DNA of 64,000 nucleotides from Dryococelus australis (Eukaryota > Arthropoda > Insecta > Phasmatodea > Phasmatidae), in assembly GCA_029891345.1 (NCBI GenBank), contig CM057000.1:127819338-127883337 (forward strand), written 5' to 3'. Numbering within the stretch: position 1 is the stretch's first letter; every line of letters begins with the position of its first letter. The notes below the pieces were generated by a model. The model ran no database searches, was not told the DNA's origin, and worked only from the letters and a program-made list of their open reading frames with translations. Positions 22,023 through 33,495 of this stretch are shown piece by piece. Position numbers and translations under genes: made by a program.

Positions 22023-22971
22023 AGCACGCATGATACTTTTTTTTTTTGTCTGCAGCATCTGAAACCGTATATCAAAGTGGGTGTGAAAGGGTTAACAATC
22101 GCTTTGCTCGGAAAACGCGGAACGATAAAGCGAAATGATTTGATCGGGCACGTCTGACCTCCTACGACATATCTGGTCGAAGACGTGAACGCTTGTCTTG
22201 CGAAAATGGCGGCAGGATTGAGGCACCAAGGCGAGGAGCAGCGGAACATAAGACGAGGAATGGAAGCGCGGTGGATTTATATTCCATCAGTCGCCCTTGT
22301 GTGCACACAGGACCAGACCGCCTATTTCACAAGATAAAGGAAGACTTCCGACGTGCGAGGTCCTTGTATAATCTACCCTTCCCATTGTACAGAAGTAAAA
22401 GCACGAGAATCCCAGTCGGCCAGAGCTTGTCTAATTTTCCAGTTTAATTGCACATCTAGCGCAATTATCAAACACTAGAGACGTTTCCGATTAGAAAGAA
22501 ATTTACCTATTCCATACACCGTAAGCAAATACAAATGGATGTTCGATTCATCCAGTCCCTAGAGCTAAAGCAAAAAGGAACGAAACGAGTATTTCTTTGT
22601 ACACAGTGAAGTAATTACTGAATTTCTGCTTGTGTTTATCCACAGTCCATTTTTCACTACTAAAAAATAAGTTTATTAAAAGCCAGCATTATTGTCAAAA
22701 CTATAATTACCACACTTTAAAATACTTTTCCTTGCTGTAAATAAGAGGCAAACTTAGCTACTTTAGTCGGTGTCAAATGGCAATATTCGTATTAAATCCA
22801 AAAATATTCATCGCTGCTTAAATACATATGTTACAAAAGTTTTATTCTTATTTCAATACACAGACAATTCATTTATGAACTGACACACAAGTGCCTCCTT
22901 CTTTAATAATTGCATCGTTTTCCAGAGATAATAATTCCGCAATTATGTATGTTATTATTTTTATCTCCTGC
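22023..22971. other. Unannotated sequence
   Basis: 22080-22440 is somewhat GC-richer and has an 84-codon plus frame without recognised similarity. Nothing else was seen. Confidence 0.35.
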
Positions 22972-23216
22972 AGACTGCGGTTAGACCACTCGCCTCCCAC
23001 CAAGGCGAACAGGGTTCGAATCCTGGTGGGGTCGCCCCTGGATTGTCTTATGTGGGAATAGTGCCGGACGATTCCACTGGTTCAGCGGTTTATCGCGGAG
23101 TTCTCCCATTTCCCTCGCCATTTCATTCCGACGCTGCTCCATACTCACATCGCTTCACCCTCATCGGCTCTCAAGACCTTGATGTTAAGAGGTGCCCAGA
23201 TTTCTCCACCCCACTC
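22972..23216 (+). mobile_element. SINE family D, copy 2 (sense)
   Basis: CGGTTAGACCACTCGCCTCC then CCAAGGCGAACAGGGTTCGA (B box), TATGTGGGAATAGTGCCGGA, CTGCTCCATACTCAC and CATCGGCTCTCAAGACCTTG, ending near GCCCAGATTTCTCC. The order matches copies 1, 3 and 4 read on the minus strand. The 68-codon frame here is the SINE body. Confidence 0.85.
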
Positions 23217-24552
23217 CATTCCTACACCTTTGCGCTATACTTGGATTGAATCTTAAGTATTTAGACATGAATTAAAAACGGAAAATATTTTGAAAATGAA
23301 GTTGCTAGATCACAGAAGTAAATTACGGAGTTTAAATAATGTGTATTACTATATAGAATAAATACTGTGACCTAGGCGTAATTAACATTCATGTAAGTGA
23401 CGGGTCTTAATCCAATGGGTGTTTTTATGAATTTTTTGGCCGTCTGGAGACGATACGGAATGAGACCCTACAATAAATTTGCTACAGGACGATGGGGCAG
23501 CGGAGGGGCCGTACATCACTGGCATTGTCCGCCACGTTTCCGAACTCGGGAATGCTGATTAAACCCACCGGGAGTCGAGCCTGCATCGCTTTTGTGGAGT
23601 TCCCTTAAGGTATTCGTGAGGTTAGTGGGATCCTATATGTAATTTAATTTTAAAGAAATTCTCTTTCGCAACTGCAAGTGTATACTCCGACACCGAGAAA
23701 TTGTTCAATTACCTACTTCCCGCATTGTACATTGATATTAAATCGCAAATTCAAGGGGTTTCCTACATTTTGTAAACAAAAATTAAAAATACTCAAACTG
23801 GCTTACGACACGATCACATCCTTACTAAATAAAACGGCATAGCAAAAAATTGTTATTGAAAATTACGGTTTTATGTGTCTTGCGAAAAATTTATTGGAAA
23901 ATTTTTTTCCATGTAAGAAATGCCGCAATTAATTCTACGAAATTTAAAAATCCGGCAGTTCCATATACTTGATTAGTGCATACGATATTAAATAAGTTGT
24001 CACATAGCGTGTAAAATATCTGCTAGCTTTAAAATTTATTGTATCAGGATATTTTTAACTCGACTCAACGCGTCTCATAAGATCCTTACTATATCTTAGG
24101 GTACCAAGAACTTAGACGTAGTGTCTTGAAGATAAAAGAGAATTAAGAAGTTGATCCTTCCACTAGTACGTCACTGAAGTAACATACTTAGGAAATAATA
24201 TGTTTAAATAATCGTTTGTTGAACTGTAACTATCTACTAATTATTTTCGACTGTGTTGCAGTAACTGAGTCTATGCAGATAATATATTAGATGTAATTTC
24301 GGTTGTATGAATTACCTCCCAATAAATATTTAATTTATATTTTGAAAGTAAATTTTGAAGCAATGGCTTATGATTTCGACGAAGTACAGTAAAAATGCTA
24401 CTAGTTACGGCGGAAACTATTTTCACAGTTTTCTCATCTGACTTCAACTTCCTCAATTTACACTCTTTTGCAAAAAAACTGATTACCCTGAAGGTGCCAT
24501 CGTAGGGGCATGTAAGTGGGTACAGGCACAGGATATACAGAAAACCTCGAAA
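23217..24552. other. Unannotated AT-rich sequence
   Basis: No gene or shared repeat recognised. Confidence 0.4.
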
Positions 24553-25274
24553 TGTTATACCACATCAAGCATGTTGTAACGTTGGCTATATAGCCCGTAA
24601 TCTCCAAGCATGAGCAGGATAAGACACTTGGGCTAATCCTCTTTACGTTACTCTTACTCTAGGGTAATAACTCATAGGTAGCTCAATGATACAAGGCAAT
24701 TACAAAACTACTAAATCTTCTAATTCCCTTTCTAGTACAAAAATTATCTTAAATATCTTATACAAAAAACTCTGAATAATCACTTGACTCTCCCAAGCTA
24801 GTACTAACGTTATCACAATTTAAGGCTCTTTAACAGGGGACCTCTAGGGTTCGTTGCTCGTAGGTTCGTTTCCGGATCTATCCTGCACCCAGAACCAATT
24901 ATCTCCTTACCACTGATTCTTGACGACACCGGGCCGGAGCTCCTCCACATCGCTATGTCGTGTAGTCGTGGTGGTTGGCTGATCAGGTCAACATCTCTCC
25001 CAGATGTCGTTCAAGGATCTCGGATACCTCTACTGGGTCGTCCTCAGGCTGCTCACGCCGATCTCTTGCGTCGATGGCCCTCGATGCGGTGCCGACAGAG
25101 TGGGTCAGAGAGTGAGGGTGTCGTCATGCACCAGCGACCTTATATACTGTATGGCCAGCCGACATACAGGAATGTCTTCTGCCACCCTCGTGACTCCCTA
25201 GCTCCCCTCACCACTAGTGCACCAAGACAGCTTTCGGCCAGCGAGGTGCGGGATCAAGCCCCTCGTCCATAACA
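24553..25274 (-). mobile_element. Solo-LTR-like block 1
   Basis: The block begins TGTTAT and ends ATAACA on the plus strand, a short inverted TG..CA pair as in LTRs. It is GC-richer than the surroundings. On the minus strand it carries a TATA-like GTATATAAGG near 25140, with AT-richer sequence downstream, which is the layout of an LTR promoter. No target duplication was found, and no gag or pol sequence lies beside it. If it is an LTR, it is a fossil. An unrelated host promoter is the alternative. Confidence 0.3.
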
Positions 25275-25282
25275 ATGTCCTA

Positions 25283-25605
25283 TTGCAGAGGACCAGAACT
25301 TGCAGAATGAGCATAGTATGGTGTTAGACCACCTGTATCACGGAGACAGGTGGCGATATGGTTCGGCGTGGATGCGCACAGACGTCGAATTTTCTCCCGA
25401 GGAAGATCTCATCACAGCTGACGTAACTAACCCTTCAAATACTCCTTAGTTGCCGCTGGTAAAAGTTTCCGTCCAACCTGGTCCCTAAACGTTTTCGATG
25501 GGCAAGAGGTCTTGGGAACTGGCTGGCCAAGTAAGCGTGTTTACATCAGCAGGCCAGTGATGACCGTGCTGTGTGAGACTGGGTATCATCCTGCTGGAAA
25601 ATTGA
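25283..25605 (-). pseudogene. Tc1-like transposase remnant (second family)
   Basis: On the minus strand, pieces of the C-terminal DDE half of a Tc1-like transposase appear in order: QDDTQSHTARSSLA (second Asp region), LTWPASSQDLLPIENV (third acidic motif), DQVGRKLLPA and CLRDTGGLTPYYAHS, ending at a TAG that is complementary to 25283-25285. The pieces lie in different frames (at least two shifts, around 25550 and 25485) and there is a stop after PIENV, so it is well decayed. It differs from the 7.9 kb copy in motif wording (ENV/GGLTPYY against EYL/GGPTRF), so it is a separate lineage. No inverted ends were found. Confidence 0.75.
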
Positions 25606-25639
25606 GTTGTCAAGCTGCACCCGAAAGGGTAGTGCACAT

Positions 25640-26642
25640 TGTTCTATTACCCTTTCCTTCTTCGAAAGGCTCTAGGGAATAGATTATGGACGTATCTATA
25701 ATTTACTTATGAGCTCCTCTCAGCTGGGCTTATGGTCCTGACTCACAACACACTTGACAACGGCTCTATTAATAAGGAATGCTTTTTATATGAATAACTC
25801 TCCTCTGATTATGCAAAATCTTATTTATTTCGAGACTCTATTACAATAAATCGTTATCAACCCTAAATAGTAAATGCTCCTCAAATAAAGCTGTTACTGA
25901 AGCGATATAACAATCCCTTCGATATCCTCCGCTATCCAAATCGTACTCACTACTGGAATATTATATTGGCGGGACGTTCAAGCCCGCACCGCGGAGAAGG
26001 CCTCTCAGCATCACCTGGTGGTGGACTTTCTCCTCTCGCGTTGTCGTCTCTCACCACCTGGAGCTCGAAGTCGGTCAGCGGCGGTAGTACCCTGCGCCGT
26101 CAATGACCCTGAGTGTGATGAAGGATAAAGATGGTCTACACTCTGGCGACACTGTTTATATAGTCTGGCCGTGCCCCCAATTCCCCTCCTCTCGTCGGCG
26201 ATTGAGTCGTACCCTGCCGCTCGTATCTAAGTTGGCACCCAGCAACACCTCGTTTGCCACAACAACATGGTCTCAGGAATTCCTCGGTTCCTTCAATCAC
26301 CGCCTGTGGGGAGCGGGAATCGAAGCAGATGGCATCTCACGCCCGGAAACCTCTCGCTGGGGCGGAGGTATGCTCTACAATGAAGTGCGGATCACGGAGT
26401 TAGCAAGGACGTCTCCAAGACTCGAATGCAGCAGTTGTCTGTGTTCAAGCAGAACGGCGATCCATCGCTAAACATCACTCGTCGTCACCAATTCACAAGC
26501 TGCTATGCTGCCCGTCCCCAGCAGAAAGTCACACGTTGTTGTAGTATGAGCGAGCGCTTACTTGGCACTCGCGTGAACCTAGCAACACACTCAGCGGGGA
26601 ATCAGGAGGCCAGGGATTGCGACAAACGGTAGCTAGTTAACA
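25640..26642 (-). mobile_element. Solo-LTR-like block 2
   Basis: A second GC-rich block, with TGTTCT at its left end and TTAACA at its right end on the plus strand. On the minus strand it has a TATA-like CTATATAAACAG near 26155 and an AATAAA-type signal (GAAATAAATAAG) about 320 bp further on, near 25830. That is the promoter-then-polyadenylation order of an LTR. Boundaries are tentative, no target duplication was seen, and no internal retroelement domains lie alongside. If it is an LTR, it is a fossil. The 122-codon plus frame at 26103-26471 is not recognised. Confidence 0.3.
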
Positions 26643-27150
26643 GTATGGTGATACATCAAACAACGTGCCGATATACCTAGGCCAGCGGTAGGTTGGTCGG
26701 GGGTCCAGACGTCAACCAGTGGCCGACCTCTCAAGAAGGGTCACGAGAGGGGTGTACCGGGGATCGCCGCTGCCGACACACGAAGAGACGCAGCCTTCGG
26801 CAACAAGGATTACGCAGGAGATACAACAGTTTGGTAACTAACACAAGGGCTTTAACGTAATTGAATAGAAGTAAACATAATTACTCTCCCGTTTGTCATA
26901 ACGTAATTATTGTAAAGTTTTGTACTCTCGTGAGTTACAGAGATTTATATAAAGACGCTTAATGAGAATTCCCGTCTTTGTGTTCAGCACATCATCCCCC
27001 TTAATAGCGCGTGACCTGTCAGCTAAGGCGGGGTCACAGCAACGTGCTCGTCGATGCTCAGGTCGTAATGGCAGACGTCGTAAGGGACGCTGGGACGACG
27101 GATCCGGCTGTGCTAGCCGCCTGGATATGGTACTGGTGGACACAGGTGTG
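26643..27150. other. GC-rich unannotated sequence
   Basis: Continues the GC-richer island (26660-26830 and 26980-27130). Open frames on both strands at 26907-27207 are Arg/Ser-rich and not recognised. May be further repeat remains. Confidence 0.35.
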
Positions 27151-28126
27151 CACTCTACATCTGAATCAGTGAGAATTCCACTGTTTCAACACGTCGACAA
27201 TACCTGACTGATTCGACAGTCACTTTAGCGAATTTAACTTATGCATCTGTGAAAAAATGACACATGCCCTTCGATTATTGATTCAGAGACATTTTCCACT
27301 TATTCGTCAGACATCTTTTCACTGTTTTTCAGTGGTTTGTTTTTGTCTTATTAATCAGTTAAACAGCGTGTAAAGATGGCCGTCCAATAACGTTTAAAAG
27401 TTGCCGTTAAACAACGTGTATCATGTGAAATAACACCGAATAAATATATAAAAAAAAAAAACCTACAAAATATTTTCTAAAATGTGTTTCCTCTTTAAAC
27501 ACATCAACTTACGAGGTAATATGAACATTCAGCCTTTCATTCCGTATTAACGTATTTCATATAGATTTCGTGATATTGTCACAGCGCTTTGTTTGAAGGT
27601 TTAAAATGCGTATAATGTGGTGATGAGAGTGTCATTTTAACAATCTTAATGGTACCAATTAAACCAAAAACGAAAAGTAATGGCATACAATTTAAATCTT
27701 CACGAGTTCGATAAAAACTATAAGACTTAGGGCCTAATTTTCCTTTTATCTCTTACGTTAACTTAGTAGAGTAGATAGTAAGGCAGCGGCTTAAAGGCGA
27801 AGTTGAAAGGATGTGGGAGTCCAAACCCCGGCCACCTCTGAAAATTCTTTTACTCTTTTTAACTGCTGTAAATTGCGCAATATAAATAGTAAACTATAAT
27901 AAGTAGGTTGATTTCATGTAATTATTTGGCTAAATTCAATTAAAAACAATATTTAATTCACTTATTCAGTCGGTGAAATTGTTTCGCGTCACTAATTCAA
28001 TCAGTGGAATTTTTTCACTGAAAAAAACCAGTGGTTTTCTACTGATTCTATGTGAAGCCATTTACACAAATTCGAGTAGTTAAATTTCACTTTCAGTGGT
28101 TTCTCCAGTGACTCGAATTTAGAGTG
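27151..28126. mobile_element. Candidate foldback element with CAGTGG-rich ends
   Basis: The left end (CACTCTACATCTGAATCAG) and the complement of the right end (CACTCTAAATTCGAGTCAC) align, and both continue into CCACTG. Both arms (about 27150-27360 and 27960-28126) are crowded with GATTCAGTG, CAGTGG and their complements. The flanks GTGTG and GTGCG could be a 5-bp target duplication with one change. The middle is AT-rich and holds a B-box-like GAGTCCAAACCCC near 27812. No coding sequence. Confidence 0.4.
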
Positions 28127-28259
28127 GTGCGTAGTGAGGGCCCGTGGAGTGCTTAGAGCCCGTCGCACGATGAAACGATCCTCCTTTCTGGCCGTCTGCC
28201 GGGGTTCACCCGAGCCTACCCGACCGGTGTGTCTAACTTGTTATTCCCACTCTGGCCAA

Positions 28260-28430
28260 CACTGACCCAAGCAAGTTTCACGCGATGCAAGATAAGTGCC
28301 GAACTTGCGCGAGATGCCGACCTTGCACGAGAATTTCTCGCACAAGTTCGCGTGCAAGGCACATCTTGCACGAGACGAGGAGATAGAGCAGGTCCTGTTT
28401 TTCTCGTGCAAGGCGATGCAGGTTTCGATC
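28260..28430. repeat. Cluster of CTTGCACGAGA inverted motifs
   Basis: The word CTTGCACGAGA and variants recur in both orientations, for example CTTGCACGAGAATTTCTCG and TTCTCGTGCAAGG, giving a nested hairpin potential. A related but looser set lies at about 28730-28850 (TCTCGTTTAC, CTTGCAACGTGCG). Non-coding; class unknown. Confidence 0.45.
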
Positions 28431-28984
28431 ATATCGGTCCTTGTGTGCTGGTCATGTGAACTGTTGTGAACTCAACCATAGAGTACAAGAAAATCATAAT
28501 CTGAGGTGTGCGAGCAGGAATACAGGGAAATAAAACATTCCTGGAAAAAAAAAAAACTTTAAAGCGCGTATTGATGTTTAGATAGTTCACTGAAAATAAA
28601 ATAAAAACAATTACATTTTGCAGGGATAGTTTTGAAACAAGTACCTTGTTGAAGGAAGCAACTTCATATTATGTATTATAATACCTTGACTGTTGGGTAC
28701 TCACCAGGGCTCTCAACTAATTTTGATGCGAGACAGTGTTCATCTCGTTTACCTGCGTGTGAACTCGTTTCGCACGCAATTTAGTAGGGATTCTCGTAGG
28801 AAATGTTGCGCGAAATACATCTTGCAACGTGCGAAACATGCTTCACAGTGTAGGCATCACGGTCCAGGTGGCGAGCAATGCAACGATGCACAAACTCTTC
28901 CAGCTGGACAAAGGCTTGTGAAATACGCCGTCAGGGCGTGCCATATGTTCGCTGAACCTTTCTCTGTGGCTCGTGCTGCTCATA

Positions 28985-29401
28985 CTGTTCGCGATAAAGT
29001 GAGCACTTTTGAAATCAACCTTTGAAAACAGTCACTGCCCCTAACTGCCATATATTCTAACGGCGCAATGAGTGGCATGTGTCAAGTAAAGTTGGTATCG
29101 ATAGAGGGGAAAGTAGTTCCACATATTGACGTCAAACAAAACGTGTAAGGTAACCAGTTGTGATAGCTTAAATTATTTCCCTCGCTTTCTGTATTTTTTT
29201 AATGCATTGAAAAGCAAAAATGAATACATTGGTACAATATTAACTTTTGTAATAATGTCACAGTTTCACTTGACAGACGCATGAATAAAATGACCAGGCT
29301 CATGGCATTGCTAGTTAACATTAAGGCGGATGAACACACTTCTTGTATGCAAGTAGATCTTAAGCAGGGCTTTCGAAAGTGCTTATTTTACCGTGAACAG
29401 G
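28985..29401 (+). mobile_element. Family A inverted-repeat element
   Basis: Starts CTGTTCGCGATAAAGTGAGC and ends TTATTTTACCGTGAACAG. Landmarks are GTAAAGTTGGTATCGAT, TTCACTTGACAGACGC and TTAAGCAGGGCTTTCG. 417 bp, non-coding. Confidence 0.8.
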
Positions 29402-31713
29402 ATGAATTATGGAGTGACATGTATGTCCCACATTGGTACATCCGCGTAAGCAAACAGCATTAAACTCAAATGGGGTGCATGTCGGGCTATGGCTATAGTG
29501 TCCGGAAAACCTACGTTGTATCTCACGATTCGTTCATGGTATTCGAGTTTTTTTTTTTCCGCAAATAATTTTTAATATATTGAAAATTTCTATAAATAAA
29601 TAAGGATAGGAAATTGAAAGTAATTATCTAGCAGTAAAATTATAGAACTACTTATAAGGCACTCTGGTTGTAAATCACTCACTTGCCTTAGTATCCAGCT
29701 CGTCTTGCTGCCGTAAACTGTATTACATGCTTGACTATCCATCCCTCTTCCGTCCTAGTGAATTAAGTCCAGCTAAACGAAAGTAAAATTATTATTTTTT
29801 ATATGTTTGTTTTTATCTGCACGATGCTGAGGAGTGCAGTGGATTTCTCCAAACCTAACAGTGAGTAAACGGAAATTTCATCAAAGAAATACACTGGAAA
29901 ACTCATTTAATTATTTTAATATCCAACCATGTGTATTGCAATCTATGTAAACGTTTATATGAGTTAAGTATATAGTGATTTGAGTGAGTGAAGAAATTTG
30001 GACTGCTCTCAGCATCGAGGTATTGAGAGCCGATACAGTGATTCAAATTCTCTTTTATATACGATATTATATAGTTTGCCAAAATTAACTGGATTCAGAA
30101 ACTTGGCGAGACTTCAGAGCGATTACTAATTTCATGGAAAATTTACATCATATTACAGTCTCACAGTGTTCGTAACAGTATATCGGACACTATTTGTGAA
30201 GTTCCACATAGGAAATCTCGTATTACTATGGCTGTTCAGGTAGTAGCGTTAGACTTTTATAAGAAATATGTGAAAATTAATTTTGAAATTACTATCTTGA
30301 TCATGTGAAACTTTATAAATGTGAAAATAAATAAGCTTTAATCGAATACGCAGATGAAATACGTTTTATTCAGCATTTTTAAATATATTATCCATCTGGT
30401 GTAAGCAAATGGTACTTCATTTACAGTTCATGACACCAATTAAAATGATTTCTTTTTTTATATCTGACTAATTTTTTTTGGTTGTAGCTAAAGTATCACG
30501 GATATACACGCTAGAGGAATATAACTTACTGTAATGAGCAAAATGCTGTCTTGTTGTTAAAGGCGCAAGTAAGAATTTTTGGGGGGTTAATTTAAGGAAA
30601 AACCACCTCTTTCCTTCGTTTATTTTCAATAATTACATTAGTTTTATCGTTGACTGGGAACTCTTAAGTCCAGAAGAGAAATCCTGGAAAAACTTATGTC
30701 TCTTCAAATTTACATTTAAAAAAAAATCCTTTTTGAACACCGCTGATTCCAGTGATTTTAGCTCAGTTCTTGCCTTCTTGGTTTACTCATCAGCACAAAT
30801 TATTGAATTCTTGATCAAGTTTTAATATTCCGGTAGGCGTGGCCTAACCGCAGGACCCATTCTCCGTGGCGGCTGATTGGAAGTTAAAATATGCACGTCG
30901 TTACCCTTTCGTGGCAGGATCAATATGCATGAGACGTCGCTGGCGGTAATTACAGCCCCCTAACCTCCCTCCCTCCCTCCCCCCCCCCCTCCTTCATTCT
31001 CGACGAACAGAAGTCGCCATCGCTTCTGCATGTAGCAAAGAATGAGATCAGCCACCTCTGGGCAGAAATATTTCGGCAGTAGTTCACTCCGCCGCAACGG
31101 AATATTGTTAAGGTGGCCGCGTGGTTGAAGCAATTCTGCATGTATGAGGTTTAGAAGCGTGGGAGCGCTAAGGGCGGTCGAGACATGCGCATCGACTCTC
31201 TCATCGCCTCTGCGCGCAAAGCAGTGAACTGGCATGCAGTCTCGCCGTCGATAACGCGCCTCTATAAAACTTTCACCGGAGACCCAACCATTTTACGGCG
31301 TAAAAATAAAAATAAAGTTTTTATACACGTCCCTATTCCTTTCTTAATGCCTGTAAATGATCAGGAAAACACCCCTTAGAGCCGTTTTCACCAACACAAA
31401 AACATGCTTTAGAGAGAAATGGAGGAGAAATGAAGTAACTGGAAAACGTATACAGACGCGTTAAGTTTCTTAAATGTTATTCGTAAGCAGCAGATATGTT
31501 GGTAGGTTCTTTAATAAAACGTTTTCTGCTGGAGCTCTGCACATCGTTCGGCGGCCTATATAGGTGGCCGCCTTAATGATGAAAATGTAAACTAGCAAGA
31601 AACATGGTTCAACACAGAGCTAACGCCAGCTTACCTTGCGAAAGTTCACCACACGCCACAAAAACATTTCTTTACATATTTCTCTCCGCTGCTAAGAAAT
31701 ATTGTCAAAGAGT
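29402..31713. other. Largely unannotated sequence
   Basis: Apart from a SINE D tail fragment at 29982, no gene is recognised. A polypyrimidine tract lies at 30957-30995. 31180-31290 is GC-richer, with CTCTATAAAACTTT near 31260 that resembles a TATA box. A host promoter cannot be supported. Confidence 0.35.
29982..30041 (-). mobile_element. SINE family D, 3' tail fragment
   Basis: GAGTGAGTGAAGAAATTTGG followed by a TCGAGGTATTGAGAGCCGAT stretch, matching only the last ~60 bp of family D (minus strand). A 5'-truncated copy, as is usual for LINE-dependent retroposition. Confidence 0.65.
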
Positions 31714-32170
31714 GGGATGGACCGGCTTGGCAGCCGGTCGCCCCCCCCCTCCTCCCCGTTCAAGGTCAAGAAGCGAGGGAGCGATACGGGCGACACTAAC
31801 ACGCACGCCTAGCGCCTCATCGCTCATACGCGCAAGGAGTGCAGTGTTTCCATCATGACGCCTTACTGTGCAAATTAGATCTGTTACAGTGGAACTTTAT
31901 TACACGCGATGAAAGCATACACATTTAACTACCCCCATACGGTCGTATTTTTCTCTTACCGCTTAAGAAAACTGCATACACATGCTTTAAAAATGCTATA
32001 TTTGACCATTTTCACGATTTGTTTTTTCTCAAAGAATACACTTAATATGACACAAGTAAAAAAGAAATAGGGGATGGGCTAAATGTTTTTAATCTTTTAT
32101 GACAGAAAGTTGTATTTGCAGAACATTTCTTTACCCATATACGCGTATCCGCGCAAACAACTATTTCACG
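31714..32170 (-). mobile_element. Family K element, left copy of an inverted pair
   Basis: GGGATGGACC at the start, then GGTCAAGAAGCGAGGGAGCG and about 400 bp that align, inverted, with 32765-33170. Shared phrases include CTAGCGCCTCATCGCT, ATTAGATCTGTTACAGTGG, GACCATTTTCACG, AATACACTTAATATGACA and AAAAGTTGTATTTGC-type sequence. By eye about 80-85% identical. A C-rich insertion lies near 31740. Non-coding. Confidence 0.65.
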
Positions 32171-32736
32171 GAAAATATTTCAATAAATCCTCAGCTTAAG
32201 ACGTCACGCGCATTAGAAAAACAATTTCAGAGTAGATACTCCTGCATAGCTAACCACTTCAATCAAAGTGTGGAATCTCAAAATATACAACTACTCAACA
32301 TCCCTACTTGAATCATGCTACTCACTTTCCACCAATAAAATCGCAGGGTAGCCGTTCGAAGTCCCATATGTACACACCAGCTCAGAGACTTGCGCTTAAG
32401 CCCCTTTTACACGATCAAATTTATCTTCAAATTACCTTCAATTCTTATTGAATTCTATATGACGTCATAGAAACATCAAAAACGCGGCAGTTTTCTCTTT
32501 CGATTTCTTGAATGTCAAGTTTTCCTTCAAGATTTTCGTTAAGAACACTTACTATGTATTTTCTTGAATCCCAAATTTTAATTACTTATCACATCTTTGA
32601 CAGTATTAATGAACGTTATCTCATACTAATGGAGTTGTGTGCACACATTTAAAGTTCTTACAAAATAAGGACGCATATTTTGTTAAAAGTAAAACGTGCA
32701 GTATAATTAACAAAATTTGTGGTGTTTTAAGAGTGG
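32171..32736. other. Spacer between the K copies
   Basis: AT-rich spacer of about 565 bp without coding potential. It contains AGCCCCTTTTACACGATCAA near 32400, resembling the TTACACGATG phrase at 60450, which may be an element end. Confidence 0.3.
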
Positions 32737-33193
32737 GATGGACTCTAGCATTTTTTGTTGAATAGTTGTTTGGGCAAATACGCGTATCTCGGTAAATAAA
32801 TGTCCTGCAAATACAACTTTTTGTCAGAAAATATAAAAAAAAACAATTATATATGCCCGTATTCTTTTACTTTTGTCATATTAAGTGTATTCTTGGAGGA
32901 AAAATAACGTGAAAATGGTCACATATGGTATTTCTAAAGCTTGCTTATGCAGATTCCTTAAGCGGCAAGAGAATAGTACAAAGATACGGGCGTAGTTTAA
33001 TCTGTTGTCTTTCATCGCGTGTAATAAAACCCCACTGTAACAGATCTAATTTGCCTAGTACAACGTCACGACGGAAACACAGCACGCCTTGCGCGTAGGA
33101 GCGATGAGGCGCTAGGCGTGCGTGTTAGTGTCGCCCGTATCGCTCCCTGGCTTCTTGACCTTGGACGTGGGGTTCCCACGGGGTTCCATCCCA
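32737..33193 (+). mobile_element. Family K element, right copy of an inverted pair
   Basis: Starts GGGATGGACTCTAGC and ends GGGGTTCCATCCC, so the ends are short inverted repeats (GGGATGGA / TCCATCCC) about 457 bp apart. This supports K being a discrete element that occurs twice in opposite orientation, rather than one element with 450-bp arms. A further ~25 bp K-like piece (TATCGCTCCCTGGCTTCTCG) lies at about 33458, just before the tandem repeat. Confidence 0.6.
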
Positions 33194-33495
33194 ATTTTAA
33201 CCAATTATTTTCGTGTCGTGCATAAGTCGTAGATACTTCTACAAATTTACTTTTGGTATTTTTTTTAACATGTTACATTAAAAGACGGGGATAAATTTTC
33301 ATGTGGGGACTTGAAAGTTTATTGAAAGCATTTCATTGAAAGTCAAATTAAGTTATTTTTTTTTAGTTCAATAAATTGAATTCTAGTAATTCATTTCAAT
33401 AAACATGAAATTGCCTTTAAGGGTGATGGCGCACTTGATGAGTGCAACACTGTAGCTCTTATCGCTCCCTGGCTTCTCGGCCTCAAATGCGGGAA

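Noticed and set aside
26103-26471. 122-codon plus frame
   Set aside because: It lies in a GC-rich LTR-like block where stop codons are rarer; no similarity recognised.
31240-31300. Host promoter with TATA box
   Set aside because: CTCTATAAAACTTT is suggestive, but no downstream gene or conserved start element was found.
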